Origin: Rufibacter hautae
GTDB lineage: Bacteria; Bacteroidota; Bacteroidia; Cytophagales; Hymenobacteraceae
Direction of reading: 5' to 3'
DNA: 64,000 nucleotides
Assembly: GCF_008271695.1 (NCBI RefSeq)
Contig: NZ_VKKY01000002.1
Coordinates: 62,001 to 126,000, forward strand
A program made the position numbers and the translations under genes. Shown here piece by piece: positions 23,711 to 33,098 of this stretch. Each line of letters begins with the position of its first letter. Positions within the stretch are counted from its first letter, which is position 1. The notes under the pieces were generated by a model. The model searched no databases. It had not been told where the DNA came from and saw only the letters and a program-made list of their open reading frames with translations.

Positions 23711-23736
23711 AAGTGGGAAAAAGTGGGAGACCGTGG
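23711..23736. promoter_or_regulatory. MraZ-binding boxes of the dcw operon
   Basis: GTGG repeats start at 23713, 23723 and 23733, exactly 10 bases apart: AAGTGGGAAA, AAGTGGGAGA, CCGTGGTTGA. MraZ of E. coli and of mollicutes binds tandem TGGG/AAAGTG units at 10-bp spacing in front of its own gene. The boxes overlap the expected -33 element. Confidence 0.7.
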
Positions 23737-23766
23737 TTGACTTTGCTTCGGCCTTTAGTACTTTTG
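23737..23766 (+). promoter_or_regulatory. dcw (mraZ) promoter
   Basis: TTG (23737-23739), 19 bases, then TACTTTTG (23759-23766), a perfect TAnnTTTG. The start point would lie near 23773, about 30 bases before the mraZ ATG. Confidence 0.65.
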
Positions 23767-23803
23767 CTTTGTACCAAAGACTGTCGTCACTGCCCAAGCT
23801 ACC

Positions 23804-24271
23804 ATGAACTTCCTCTCCGGCGAATACGAATGTAAGCTAGACCCGAAGGGAAGATTGGTGCTGCCTGCCAAAATCAAATCCAACCTGCCCGAAGAGTGCG
23901 GAAACCAGGTGGTGTTAACCCGAGGGTTTGAGCCCTGCCTGGTGTTGTACCCCAGAACAGAGTGGAAAACGATCTATGACCGGGTGGCGGGGCTGAACGA
24001 GTTCAACGAGGAGTACCGGCATTTCCAGCGGAATTTCTTCCGCGGAAACACTGAGATTGAGCTTGACAATGCCGGCCGTTTCATCTTGCCGCGCACCATG
24101 GTGCGGTACGCTGAGATTGAGAAGGAGACCATTGTGGTAGGGTTGGGGAACCGGGTGGAAATCTGGAACCCAGACAAATACGACGCATTTTTAATTAAGG
24201 ACCAACAGAACTTCTCGCAGTTAGCGCAGAAGTTCCTCGGGGATTCCCCGGGTGTACCACCAACTGAATAA
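23804..24271 (+). CDS. mraZ: transcriptional regulator MraZ
   Basis: A 155-aa DNA-binding protein that regulates the division and cell wall cluster it heads. It contains two SpoVT/AbrB-like halves, each with the D-x-x-G-R-x-x-L-P motif: KLDPKGRLVLPAKIK (about 11-25) and ELDNAGRFILPRTMV (about 86-100). The length is typical. It is followed after 6 bases by rsmH. The promoter region carries a triple 10-bp-spaced repeat expected for MraZ autoregulation. Confidence 0.97.
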   Translation: MNFLSGEYECKLDPKGRLVLPAKIKSNLPEECGNQVVLTRGFEPCLVLYPRTEWKTIYDRVAGLNEFNEEYRHFQRNFFRGNTEIELDNAGRFILPRTMVRYAEIEKETIVVGLGNRVEIWNPDKYDAFLIKDQQNFSQLAQKFLGDSPGVPPTE

Positions 24272-24277
24272 ACGCCT

Positions 24278-25204
24278 ATGCAGTACCACCAGCCCGTTTT
24301 GTTGCAGGAATCGGTAGATGCGTTGGCTATTAAACCCGGCGGCATTTACGTAGACGTCACCTTTGGCGGTGGCGGCCACTCCGCGCACATCTTAGAGCAG
24401 ATGCAGGGTGGGCAACTCTACTCCTTTGACCAGGACACCGATGCCGAAAAACAGGCCGAACGGCTGATCTCCGATAAATTCACGTTTGTCAAAGCCAATT
24501 TCCGCTACCTCAAGAAATACCTGCGCCTCTACGGCGTGCGCCAGGTAGACGGCATTCTAGCTGACCTGGGGGTTTCCTCCCATCAGTTCAACACCGCTGA
24601 GCGCGGGTTCTCCACTAGGTTTGACGGTCCTCTGGACATGCGCATGGACAACGAAAGTCCGCTCACGGCGCGGGAGGTGGTCAATACCTACGAGGAAGAG
24701 CAACTGCACAAAATCTTCGGGTTGTACGGTGAGGTGAAGAACGCCAAAACCCTGGCCCGGGAGCTGGTCTCGGCCCGGAACGTGCAGCCCATTGAGACCA
24801 TCGCAGATTTCAAGAAAGCCATTGCCGGCATCACGCCCAGAGGCAAAGAGAATAAGTACCTGGCCCAAGTGTTCCAGGCGCTCCGCATTGAAGTGAACGA
24901 TGAACTCAAAGCTCTGGAGGAAATGCTGGAGCAGGCCGTGGAAGTGCTGAAGCCCGGCGGAAGATTATCGGTGATTTCCTACCATTCCCTGGAGGACCGC
25001 TTAGTGAAGAACTACATCGCAAAAGGCAAGTTCTTTGGGGAAGTGGAGAAAGACTTCTTTGGGAATGAGATCAAACCCTTGGATTCCGTGACCCGCAAGC
25101 CCATTGTGCCCGGCGCGCTGGAGTTACAGGAAAACAACCGTTCCCGCAGCGCCAAGCTACGGGTAGCGCAGAAAAGAGAGACACCTGAATCGTTGAAGAA
25201 GTAG
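24278..25204 (+). CDS. rsmH: 16S rRNA (cytosine(1402)-N(4))-methyltransferase
   Basis: A 308-aa SAM-dependent methyltransferase (MraW) that modifies C1402 of 16S rRNA in the decoding centre. It has the N-terminal H-Q-P-V-L motif, the SAM-binding VDVTFGGGGHSAHIL (about 26-40), ADLGVSSHQ (about 96-104), GFSTRFDGPLDMRMD and the C-terminal ISYHSLEDRLVKN. The length matches the family. It is the second gene of the dcw cluster. Confidence 0.97.
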   Translation: MQYHQPVLLQESVDALAIKPGGIYVDVTFGGGGHSAHILEQMQGGQLYSFDQDTDAEKQAERLISDKFTFVKANFRYLKKYLRLYGVRQVDGILADLGVSSHQFNTAERGFSTRFDGPLDMRMDNESPLTAREVVNTYEEEQLHKIFGLYGEVKNAKTLARELVSARNVQPIETIADFKKAIAGITPRGKENKYLAQVFQALRIEVNDELKALEEMLEQAVEVLKPGGRLSVISYHSLEDRLVKNYIAKGKFFGEVEKDFFGNEIKPLDSVTRKPIVPGALELQENNRSRSAKLRVAQKRETPESLKK

Positions 25205-25242
25205 AGAGATAGCAGGGGAGAAAACACACTTACGATTTAATT

Positions 25243-25683
25243 ATGGCAGTCAACACCGTACGTCCACAAGTGAATCGGCCTAAGGCGAACACCGTGAGGG
25301 AAACGCCCAGGGTAGAGAAACCGCGTCCGGCGCGCGCTCCGCGCCAGAAGAGCACCAGTTTGTTTGAACTGTTGGACCGCTACACCAAAGTAGACTGGTT
25401 TTTCGCCGAAGGTCTGCCGGTTCGCTATTTGCCTAAGGTGTTATTCCTGATGGCCGTGACCTTGTTCTACATTGGCAACACCCACTACGCAGACCGCACG
25501 CTCCGCCGCATTGACAAAACCAAAGCCGAGACCGAAGACCTGCGCGCCGACTATACCACGCTCAAATCTGAGTACATGGAGGCGAGCAAGCAATCTGAGG
25601 TGGCCCGCAATGTGGCGCCCCTTGGCCTCATGGAAAGTTCCACTCCACCCATCCAAGTAGTTCTGAAGAAAGATGAATATTAA
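25243..25683 (+). CDS. ftsL: FtsL-like cell division protein
   Basis: A 146-aa bitopic membrane protein. A basic cytoplasmic region (about 1-60, rich in R, K and P) precedes one transmembrane helix (PKVLFLMAVTLFYIG, about 65-81) and a short periplasmic coiled coil (about 85-120). Position between rsmH and ftsI and topology identify it as the FtsL of the Bacteroidota, which bridges FtsB/FtsQ and the FtsW-FtsI synthase. Sequence identity to FtsL of other phyla is low. It overlaps ftsI by 11 bases. Confidence 0.85.
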   Translation: MAVNTVRPQVNRPKANTVRETPRVEKPRPARAPRQKSTSLFELLDRYTKVDWFFAEGLPVRYLPKVLFLMAVTLFYIGNTHYADRTLRRIDKTKAETEDLRADYTTLKSEYMEASKQSEVARNVAPLGLMESSTPPIQVVLKKDEY

Positions 25684-27826
25684 GAGGTCCATCGTTACGC
25701 GGGTACGGTTGGCTTTTTTGGCCATCTGTCTTTTCGCGTTCGCGATTATCTACAAAGTAGGCTACATCCAGATCAAGGACGGCGACCGGTGGCGCGAGAT
25801 CGCCAATGAGAAGCGTTTCCATTACCAACCGGTTTTCGCTACCCGCGGAAACATCTACTCCAATGATGACCGCATCATGGCTACGTCATTGCCGTTCTAC
25901 CGGGTGGCGTTTGACCCCACCATCTCGCCCAGCGATATCTTCTCCAAAGGCATTGATTCGTTGGCCATTCAGCTGTCGCGCTTCTACGGAGATCGTTCTC
26001 CGTCTTATTACAAGCAGAAAATCAAGAACGCCCGCAGCGCTGGACGCAAGTACGTGCGCCTGAACGGCCGCCTCATCAATTACCAGGACAAGAAGATGAT
26101 GGCCAAATGGCCTATTTTCCGGGCCGGTAAAAACAAAGGCGGGGTGATCTTTGAGAAACTAGATCGCCGGTTCCTGCCGTTCGGGTCCCTGGCCAAGCGG
26201 ACCATCGGGTTTATTAACGAAGACCGCAACGGCGCGGGGCTGGAGTTCTCCTTTAACCGCCACCTGGCCGGTAAAGACGGCGAGGCCCTATACGAGCGCA
26301 TGGCGGGTGGTAACAAGCCTATCAACGACGGTACCGAGGTGAAACCCATGCCCGGTTTCGATATCCAGACGACTATTGACATCAACCTGCAGGACGTTGC
26401 CGAGAACGCGCTTAACCGTGCCCTTACCCTCAATGACGCGGCCCACGGCTGCGTGATTCTGATGGAAGTAAGTACCGGCCACATCAAAGCCATTGCTAAC
26501 CTGGGCCGCCAGGCGGAAGGCGTGTACGCCGAGGATTACAACTACGCAGTGGGTAACCAGGGTCGTACCGAGCCAGGTTCTACCTTTAAGTTGGCATCTA
26601 TGATGGCCCTGCTGGAGGAAACCGATATGAGCCTGAATGATACCATAGATACCGGCAACGGTTCTGAGCGCATTGGAGGGGCCGTGAAAACGGATACCCA
26701 CGGCAACGGCAGAATCAGTTTACAGCAGGTTTTTGAAAAATCATCCAATATTGGGGTAGCCAAGCTCATTCAGCAGACCTTTGAGAAAGACCCGCAGAAG
26801 TACGTGGATTACCTGCACAAATTCGGGTTGCACCAGCCGCTGGGTTTCCAGATGAACGGCGAGGCGGTGCCTTACATCAAATCACCCAAAGACCGCAGCT
26901 GGAGCCGCCCGTCACTTTCCACCATGGCTATTGGCTATGAGCTGAAAATCTCTCCCTTGCAGACCCTGGCGTTTTACAATGCGGTAGCCAACAACGGTGT
27001 GAAAGTGCAGCCCATGATTGTGAAAAGCATCAAGCGCGCCGACCAGATCCTGGAGTCTTACGAGGCCAAAATCCTGAACCCTAAAATCTGCTCTGACCAG
27101 ACCCTGGTGCAGTTGCGCCAGATGATGGAAGGCGTGGTAGAGAACGGAACCGCCAAAAACCTGAAAAGCAAAGACTACAAGGTGGCCGGCAAAACCGGTA
27201 CTGCCCGTAAGGTGATCAACGGCCAGTACACCAGAAAATACTCCACTTCTTTTGTAGGCTACTTCCCGGCAGACCGGCCGAAGTATAGCTGTATTGTGAT
27301 TATTGACTCTCCGCAGAAAAACGCCCAGTACGGGGGCGATGTGGCCGCCCCGGTTTTCCGGGAACTGGCTGACAAAGCCTACGCCCAGGATCTGGCCATC
27401 CACGCGCCTATGGTGCGCAAGCCGGTAGGGGTACAGCCCAAACTGCCCGTGCTGCACGCCGGAAGCCAGGAAGAACTGACTATCCTGTGCAACAAGCTGG
27501 GCGTGAGCGCCCACCCGCTGAGCCCCGAGGAAGATTGGGTGCGGGTAGACACCCAGAAACAATCGGTGGCGCTGAAACCGGTGCCGGTGAAAATGGGCCA
27601 GGTGCCCGATGTCACCGACATGACCCTGAAAGATGCGCTGTACCTCCTGGGCAACCACGGCATCAAGGTAAGGGCCATTGGGCTGGGACGGGTAGAGAGC
27701 CAAAGCATTCCGCCGGGGCAACCCGTGGCGAAAGGAACAATCATCACCATTACACTAACTACACATGGCGCAACTAGAAAACCTGCTTCAGGTACTCCAG
27801 TCAACGCAATTGCTCGGGCCTTCTAA
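25673..27826 (+). CDS. ftsI: division-specific peptidoglycan transpeptidase with PASTA domain
   Basis: A 717-aa class B penicillin-binding protein. One transmembrane helix (about 10-29) is followed by a dimerisation domain and a transpeptidase domain with the active-site motifs S303-T-F-K, S357-S-N and K507-T-G. The C-terminal part (about 625-700) is a PASTA domain (GQVPDVTDMTLKDALYLLGN onward). It crosslinks septal peptidoglycan with FtsW. A PASTA tail on FtsI is normal in this phylum. The last 62 bases overlap the start of murE in another frame. Confidence 0.96.
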   Translation: MNIKRSIVTRVRLAFLAICLFAFAIIYKVGYIQIKDGDRWREIANEKRFHYQPVFATRGNIYSNDDRIMATSLPFYRVAFDPTISPSDIFSKGIDSLAIQLSRFYGDRSPSYYKQKIKNARSAGRKYVRLNGRLINYQDKKMMAKWPIFRAGKNKGGVIFEKLDRRFLPFGSLAKRTIGFINEDRNGAGLEFSFNRHLAGKDGEALYERMAGGNKPINDGTEVKPMPGFDIQTTIDINLQDVAENALNRALTLNDAAHGCVILMEVSTGHIKAIANLGRQAEGVYAEDYNYAVGNQGRTEPGSTFKLASMMALLEETDMSLNDTIDTGNGSERIGGAVKTDTHGNGRISLQQVFEKSSNIGVAKLIQQTFEKDPQKYVDYLHKFGLHQPLGFQMNGEAVPYIKSPKDRSWSRPSLSTMAIGYELKISPLQTLAFYNAVANNGVKVQPMIVKSIKRADQILESYEAKILNPKICSDQTLVQLRQMMEGVVENGTAKNLKSKDYKVAGKTGTARKVINGQYTRKYSTSFVGYFPADRPKYSCIVIIDSPQKNAQYGGDVAAPVFRELADKAYAQDLAIHAPMVRKPVGVQPKLPVLHAGSQEELTILCNKLGVSAHPLSPEEDWVRVDTQKQSVALKPVPVKMGQVPDVTDMTLKDALYLLGNHGIKVRAIGLGRVESQSIPPGQPVAKGTIITITLTTHGATRKPASGTPVNAIARAF

Positions 27827-29228
27827 CCCCGAGCTTTCTGCGTTAACAATGGATTCTCGCCAGGCTGGCCCGGGCGTGGCTTTCTTTGCTATCCGGGGTA
27901 CGCTCCGCGATGGCCATGACTTCATTGACACCGCCGTGCAGCAAGGCGTTTCAGTCGTGTTTTGCGAAAAACTGCCCCAAAACGCCCCAGAGACCGTCAC
28001 TTTTGTGCAGGTGCCCAGTGTGGCCGAGGCCATGGGCCTGGTAGCCGCCGAGTTCTACGGCAATCCATCCCGCAAACTGAAACTGGTGGGCGTAACCGGC
28101 ACCAACGGGAAAACCACCTGCGTAACGCTGCTGCACAAACTCTACCGTGACCTGGGCTACAACGCCGGCCTGCTGTCCACGGTGCAGAACCAGATCAACG
28201 AGACCGTGATCCCAGCCTCGCATACCACCCCAGACGCCATTACCCTCCAGGGTTTGCTGGCCCAGATGGTGAAAGCCGGCTGTACGCACGCTTTCATGGA
28301 AGTGAGCTCGCACGCGTTGGTGCAGCACCGCGTGACCGGCGTGCAGTTCACCGGGGCGGTTTTCACCAACATCACCCACGACCACCTGGACTACCACGGC
28401 ACCTTTGACGAGTACATCCGGGCCAAGAAGCTGTTTTTTGACCACCTGAGCAGAAAGGCCTTCGCGCTGGTGAACGCTGATGACAAGCGCAGCATGGTCA
28501 TGTTGCAGAACACAAAAGCTGCCAAATACACCTATGCCCTCCGCAAAGAGGCCGATTTCAAAGCCCGCCTGCTGGACAATTCTATCCAGGGTCTGCAACT
28601 GGAGCTGGAAGGACAAGAAGTGTGGTTCCGGCTGATCGGGACGTTCAACGCCTACAACCTGCTGGCCGTGTACGGCGCGGCTACGTTGCTGGGCGATGAT
28701 TCCAGAGAGGTGTTAGCCAGTCTTTCGAACCTTTCCTCGGCCGCCGGCCGGTTCGATTACGTGGTGTCGCCGGGCCAGATTACCGGGATTGTGGACTACG
28801 CCCACACGCCCGATGCGCTGGAGAACGTACTGCAGACCATTCAGCAGATCCGGAAACCGGAGCAGAAAGTGATCACCATTGTGGGCTGCGGCGGAAACCG
28901 CGATGCCACTAAGCGTCCGGTCATGGCCGATATCGCCGCTAAAATGAGTGACCGCGTGATCCTGACGTCGGATAATCCGCGGGACGAGGATCCGCAGGAA
29001 ATCCTGAACCAAATGCAGGCCGGCGTGAAACCCACCGATCTGAAAAAAGCACTCTCGGTGATTGATCGCCGGGAGGCAATTAAGACGGCCGTACTGCTGG
29101 CCGAAGCCGATGACATCATCCTGGTGGCGGGCAAAGGCCACGAGACTTACCAGGAAGTGAAAGGCGTGCGGTCGCCGTTTGACGACAAGCAGGTGCTGCA
29201 GGAGTCATTTGCCTTGCTCCAGAAGTAA
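27765..29228 (+). CDS. murE: UDP-N-acetylmuramoyl-tripeptide synthetase (meso-DAP type)
   Basis: A 487-aa Mur ligase that adds the third amino acid to UDP-MurNAc-L-Ala-D-Glu. It has the P-loop GVTGTNGKTT (about 108-117), SSHALVQHRV, and a late DNPRDEDP motif. The DNPR sequence is the known signature for meso-diaminopimelate specificity. The start MAQLENLLQVL is the family's usual N-terminus, so the 62-base overlap with ftsI is probably real. Confidence 0.96.
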   Translation: MAQLENLLQVLQSTQLLGPSNPELSALTMDSRQAGPGVAFFAIRGTLRDGHDFIDTAVQQGVSVVFCEKLPQNAPETVTFVQVPSVAEAMGLVAAEFYGNPSRKLKLVGVTGTNGKTTCVTLLHKLYRDLGYNAGLLSTVQNQINETVIPASHTTPDAITLQGLLAQMVKAGCTHAFMEVSSHALVQHRVTGVQFTGAVFTNITHDHLDYHGTFDEYIRAKKLFFDHLSRKAFALVNADDKRSMVMLQNTKAAKYTYALRKEADFKARLLDNSIQGLQLELEGQEVWFRLIGTFNAYNLLAVYGAATLLGDDSREVLASLSNLSSAAGRFDYVVSPGQITGIVDYAHTPDALENVLQTIQQIRKPEQKVITIVGCGGNRDATKRPVMADIAAKMSDRVILTSDNPRDEDPQEILNQMQAGVKPTDLKKALSVIDRREAIKTAVLLAEADDIILVAGKGHETYQEVKGVRSPFDDKQVLQESFALLQK

Positions 29229-29306
29229 CGCGAAGGCTGAAAACTAAACTGATGGAAGTGAGAAGAGAACTGAAACTGACTCTTCTCCCACGATAAAAAG
29301 AAACGG

Positions 29307-30524
29307 ATGCTTTATTACCTTTTTGATTTTCTGGACAGGCAGTTTGACTTTTACGGGGCGGGCGTCATGCGCTACATCTCGTTCAGGGCCGGATTGGCTG
29401 CCCTCTTTTCGCTTCTGATTGCCATGATCTTTGGGGGGCGCCTCATCCGGTTGCTGCACCGCCGGCAGGTGGGAGAGTCCATTCGGGATCTTGGGTTGGA
29501 AGGTCAGCTGGAAAAAAGAGGAACTCCCACCATGGGCGGTCTTATCATTTTGCTGGCCATTCTGCTGCCTACGCTTTTGCTCGCGCGCCTGGACAACGTG
29601 TATATTCTGCTCATGCTGGTGTCTACTGTGTGGCTAGGCGCCATCGGGTTTCTGGATGACTACATCAAAGTCTTCCGCAAGAACAAAGAAGGGTTGGCCG
29701 GTCGTTTCAAAGTGATGGGCCAGGTAGGTTTGGGGTTGATTGTGGGCCTTACGCTGTTCTTCTCCGAGGACGTGGTGGTGCGCCAGTACCTGACCACCAA
29801 AGGCCTTTCCGCGATTGACGTCTCCACCACGTTCAACGATGTCCGGAAGATGATCACCACGGTGCCTTTCACCAAGAACAACGAGTTGGACTACTACCAG
29901 TTTTTCAGCTTCGCAAGTCCGCTGCTGGGTTCTTATGCCCGTTTTCTCTACATCCCGCTGGTGATCATCATCATCACGGCCGTGTCAAACGGCGCCAACA
30001 TCACCGACGGGATTGACGGTCTGGCGGCCGGTACCTCGGCCATTATCGGGACTACTCTGGCGGTGTTCGCTTGGGTATCCGGTAACTCCATTTTCGCCGA
30101 TTACTTTGACATCATGTACATCCCCAACACCGGGGAACTGGTGATTTTCTGTACCGCCTTCGTGGGCGCCTGCGTGGGTTTCCTGTGGTACAACTCGTAT
30201 CCGGCCCAAGTGTTCATGGGCGATACGGGCTCACTTTCCATCGGCGGGATCATCGCTGTTTTAGCCCTGATTTTGAGAAAAGAGCTCTTAATCCCTATTC
30301 TGTGCGGCATCTTCCTGGTGGAGAACCTCTCGGTGATGCTGCAGGTGAGCTACTTTAAATACACCAAAAAGAAATACGGCGAAGGCCGGCGCATTTTCAA
30401 AATGTCGCCGCTGCACCACCACTACCAGAAGCTGGGCTACCATGAATCCAAGATCGTGTCCAGGTTCTGGACCGTGGGCATCATGCTGGCCATTCTGACT
30501 CTGGTGACTCTGAAATTAAGATAA
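29307..30524 (+). CDS. mraY: phospho-N-acetylmuramoyl-pentapeptide transferase
   Basis: A 405-aa multi-spanning enzyme that makes lipid I on undecaprenyl phosphate. Catalytic aspartates lie in [10 protein letters not shown] (about 114-123) and [12 protein letters not shown] (about 231-242), and the late [12 protein letters not shown] motif binds substrate. About ten hydrophobic helices are visible. It is somewhat longer than the E. coli enzyme (360 aa), as is usual in Bacteroidota. Confidence 0.97.
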   Translation: MLYYLFDFLDRQFDFYGAGVMRYISFRAGLAALFSLLIAMIFGGRLIRLLHRRQVGESIRDLGLEGQLEKRGTPTMGGLIILLAILLPTLLLARLDNVYILLMLVSTVWLGAIGFLDDYIKVFRKNKEGLAGRFKVMGQVGLGLIVGLTLFFSEDVVVRQYLTTKGLSAIDVSTTFNDVRKMITTVPFTKNNELDYYQFFSFASPLLGSYARFLYIPLVIIIITAVSNGANITDGIDGLAAGTSAIIGTTLAVFAWVSGNSIFADYFDIMYIPNTGELVIFCTAFVGACVGFLWYNSYPAQVFMGDTGSLSIGGIIAVLALILRKELLIPILCGIFLVENLSVMLQVSYFKYTKKKYGEGRRIFKMSPLHHHYQKLGYHESKIVSRFWTVGIMLAILTLVTLKLR

Positions 30525-30527
30525 GCT

Positions 30528-30563
30528 GTTTTGAGTCCCTTTCAAGGAAAATAGGCCCGAAAC
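30528..30563. repeat. 36-bp dispersed palindrome, copy 13, inside the dcw cluster
   Basis: GTTTTGAGTCCCTTTC on the left and AAGGAAAATAGGCCCGAAAC on the right. It fills most of the 61-base gap between mraY and murD. Confidence 0.75.
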
Positions 30564-30585
30564 GAAGAACATAAAAACAAAAGCG

Positions 30586-31935
30586 ATGCAGAAAATAGCC
30601 ATACTAGGAGCAGGGGAGAGCGGCGTTGGGGCAGCCTTGTTGGCACAGGCCAAAGGCTTTGACGTGTTCGTCTCAGACCGAGGTTCCATTGCGGAAAAGT
30701 ACCGGCAGCAACTGGCCCAGGCGCAGATTCCTTTTGAGGAAGGCACGCACACCTTGGAGCAGATCTATGCCGCCACAGAAATCATTAAGAGCCCGGGCAT
30801 TCCGGATACTGTGCCGGTAATCTCCGGAGCGGTGGAGCGGAACATTCCGGTGATCTCCGAGATTGAGTTCGCGGGACGCTATGCTTCGGGCAAGTTCATC
30901 TGCATCACGGGCACCAACGGCAAAACCACTACCACGCTGCTGACTTACCACCTGCTGAAAAGCGCTGGCTTGAAAGTGGCCTTAGCCGGAAACGTGGGTG
31001 AGAGCCTTGCGGGCAAAGTGCTGGAAGGCGGATACGATTACTACGTGGTGGAGCTGAGCAGTTTCCAGTTGGACAACATGTACAGCTTCAAAGCGCATAT
31101 CAGCATTCTGCTTAACATCACCCCCGATCACTTGGACCGCTACGGATACAAGATGGAGAATTACGCAGGCGCCAAGTTCCGCATCACCCAGAACATGACC
31201 TCGGCGGATTTCTTCCTCTTCAACCAGGACGATGCCGAGATCATGAAGTACAAAGCTTCGCACGAAGTGCCGGGCACGCAGATGCCGTTTGGCCTGAAAG
31301 ATTCAGATGGCTTGGCGATCCAGTTTCAGGATCAACTGATTTCAGCCTCTTTTTCGAAAATCAAGGCGAAAGTAGATACGTCCAAGTCTCCTTTGATTGG
31401 GCAGCACAACCAGTACAACACCATGGCCGCGGTGGGCGCCGCGCTGCTCGTCGGCATCGCGCCAAATCAGATTGAAGAAGCCTTGGGAACGTTCCAGAAC
31501 GCCGAGCACCGTTTGCAGCCGGTAGGGGAGGTAGAGGGAGTGCGTTTCATCAACGATTCCAAAGCCACGAACGTGGAAGCGGTTTGGTACGCGTTGGACG
31601 GCATTCAGCAGCCCATTGTGTGGGTGGTAGGCGGCACTGACAAAGGAAATGACTACACACCGCTGCTGCCGCTGGTGCAGGAGAAAGTGAAAGCCATTGT
31701 CTGTCTGGGCATGGATAACAGCAAGATTTTGGCTGCTTTTGCAGAAACCGGGCTTAAAATGGTAGAGACCCGCGACGTGAACGAGGCAGTGCAACTGGCT
31801 AAAGACTTCGCCGAGGCCGGTGATGTGGTCTTGCTTTCCCCGGCTTGTGCCAGCTTTGACCTATTCAACAATTACGAACACCGGGGCCGCTCGTTTGCCC
31901 AGGCCGTGGCCACCCTTAAAAGTACCGTAGCATGA
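30586..31935 (+). CDS. murD: UDP-N-acetylmuramoyl-L-alanine-D-glutamate ligase
   Basis: A 449-aa Mur ligase that adds D-glutamate. It has an N-terminal dinucleotide-like fold (ILGAGESGVGAALLAQAKG), the P-loop ITGTNGKTTTT (about 106-116), NITPDHLDRY and the C-terminal INDSKATN. The length is typical. It overlaps ftsW by four bases (ATGA). Confidence 0.97.
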   Translation: MQKIAILGAGESGVGAALLAQAKGFDVFVSDRGSIAEKYRQQLAQAQIPFEEGTHTLEQIYAATEIIKSPGIPDTVPVISGAVERNIPVISEIEFAGRYASGKFICITGTNGKTTTTLLTYHLLKSAGLKVALAGNVGESLAGKVLEGGYDYYVVELSSFQLDNMYSFKAHISILLNITPDHLDRYGYKMENYAGAKFRITQNMTSADFFLFNQDDAEIMKYKASHEVPGTQMPFGLKDSDGLAIQFQDQLISASFSKIKAKVDTSKSPLIGQHNQYNTMAAVGAALLVGIAPNQIEEALGTFQNAEHRLQPVGEVEGVRFINDSKATNVEAVWYALDGIQQPIVWVVGGTDKGNDYTPLLPLVQEKVKAIVCLGMDNSKILAAFAETGLKMVETRDVNEAVQLAKDFAEAGDVVLLSPACASFDLFNNYEHRGRSFAQAVATLKSTVA

Positions 31936-33098
31936 CTCCTGTAAAAAACTGGCTTCGCGATAACCTGAAAGGCGACCCTATTTTGTGGGGGATTGTCCTG
32001 ACGTTTGGGCTCATCAGTATCGCGGTGGTATATTCCGCCACCGGTACGCTGGCCTATAAAAAGATGGGCGGCAACACGGAGTACTACCTGTTCAAACACT
32101 CCAGCTTGATCTTCATAGGCCTCGCGTTTGTGTGGCTCGCGCATAAGATCAACTACCGCTACTATGCCAAATTGAGCTTGCTGGCCCTGATTTTCTCAGT
32201 ACCGTTGCTCATCTATACGTACCTGAAAGGCTCTAACATCAACGAGGCCTCGCGTTGGTTGACCATCCCGGTGATTAACCAGACCTTCCAGCCTTCGGAT
32301 TTGGCCAAACTGGCCTTGATCTCTTACCTGGCCAGCATTCTGAGTAAGCGCCAGATGAACATTGAGTCCAAGCAGACCTTGATTCCGCTGTTTCTCTGGA
32401 GTGGTTTGATCTGCGGCTTGATCGCTATGAGTAACATCTCCACCGGTTTACTTTTGTTTTTGACCTGCCTGCTCCTGATGTTCATCGGCCGGATTCCTAT
32501 GAAATCCATCATGATCATGATTGCGGTGGGGGCATTGTTCGGGTCCATCGCGCTGGCGCTGGGACAACGGGCTTCCACGGCACTCTCCCGGATTGAGAAC
32601 TTTATGGACAAAGACCAGACGGTTTTCCAGTTGGAGCAGTCGTATATCGCCATTGCTACGGGCGGGGTTTTGGGAAAAGGACCCGGAAACTCAGATCAGC
32701 GAAATGTGTTGCCGCACCCGTATTCCGACTTTATTTACGCCATCATCATTGAGGAATACGGTATGTTGGGCGGCGCCGTGATCCTGTTCCTGTACCTCGC
32801 CTTTCTTTACCGGGGCATGATGGCGGTGACCAACAGTTTGGGGGCTTTCGGCGGATTGCTCTCCGCGGGCATCAGTTTCAGTTTGGTCATTCAGGCCATG
32901 GTGAACATGGGCGTGGCCGTTGGACTGGGCCCGATCACGGGTCTGCCGCTGCCGCTCCTGAGTATGGGAGGAACCTCCCTCATTTTCACCGGGATCTCCA
33001 TCGGGATTATTCTGAGTGTTAGCCGCAGCGAGCACGAAGCCAAACTCGCCGCCACGCCTACGGCCAATAAACCCGCTAATGTGTTGACGCATGCCTGA
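31932..33098 (+). CDS. ftsW: septal peptidoglycan glycosyltransferase FtsW (SEDS family)
   Basis: A 388-aa polytopic SEDS protein that polymerises lipid II together with FtsI. It shows about ten transmembrane helices, the SRWLTIPVINQTFQPSDLAKL motif around the conserved loop, and the late GPITGLPLPLLSMGGTSL segment (about 335-352). It overlaps murD by four bases and murG by eight. Confidence 0.96.
   Translation: MTPVKNWLRDNLKGDPILWGIVLTFGLISIAVVYSATGTLAYKKMGGNTEYYLFKHSSLIFIGLAFVWLAHKINYRYYAKLSLLALIFSVPLLIYTYLKGSNINEASRWLTIPVINQTFQPSDLAKLALISYLASILSKRQMNIESKQTLIPLFLWSGLICGLIAMSNISTGLLLFLTCLLLMFIGRIPMKSIMIMIAVGALFGSIALALGQRASTALSRIENFMDKDQTVFQLEQSYIAIATGGVLGKGPGNSDQRNVLPHPYSDFIYAIIIEEYGMLGGAVILFLYLAFLYRGMMAVTNSLGAFGGLLSAGISFSLVIQAMVNMGVAVGLGPITGLPLPLLSMGGTSLIFTGISIGIILSVSRSEHEAKLAATPTANKPANVLTHA

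Larger units (their letters stand above)
23474..23803. other. 330-base divergent control region before mraZ
   Basis: No gene. It contains the -7 box of the copper-type operon at its left end, an AT-rich stretch (about 23530-23630), a DnaA-box-like cluster, MraZ boxes and the dcw promoter. Divergent transcription leaves from both ends. Confidence 0.7.
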
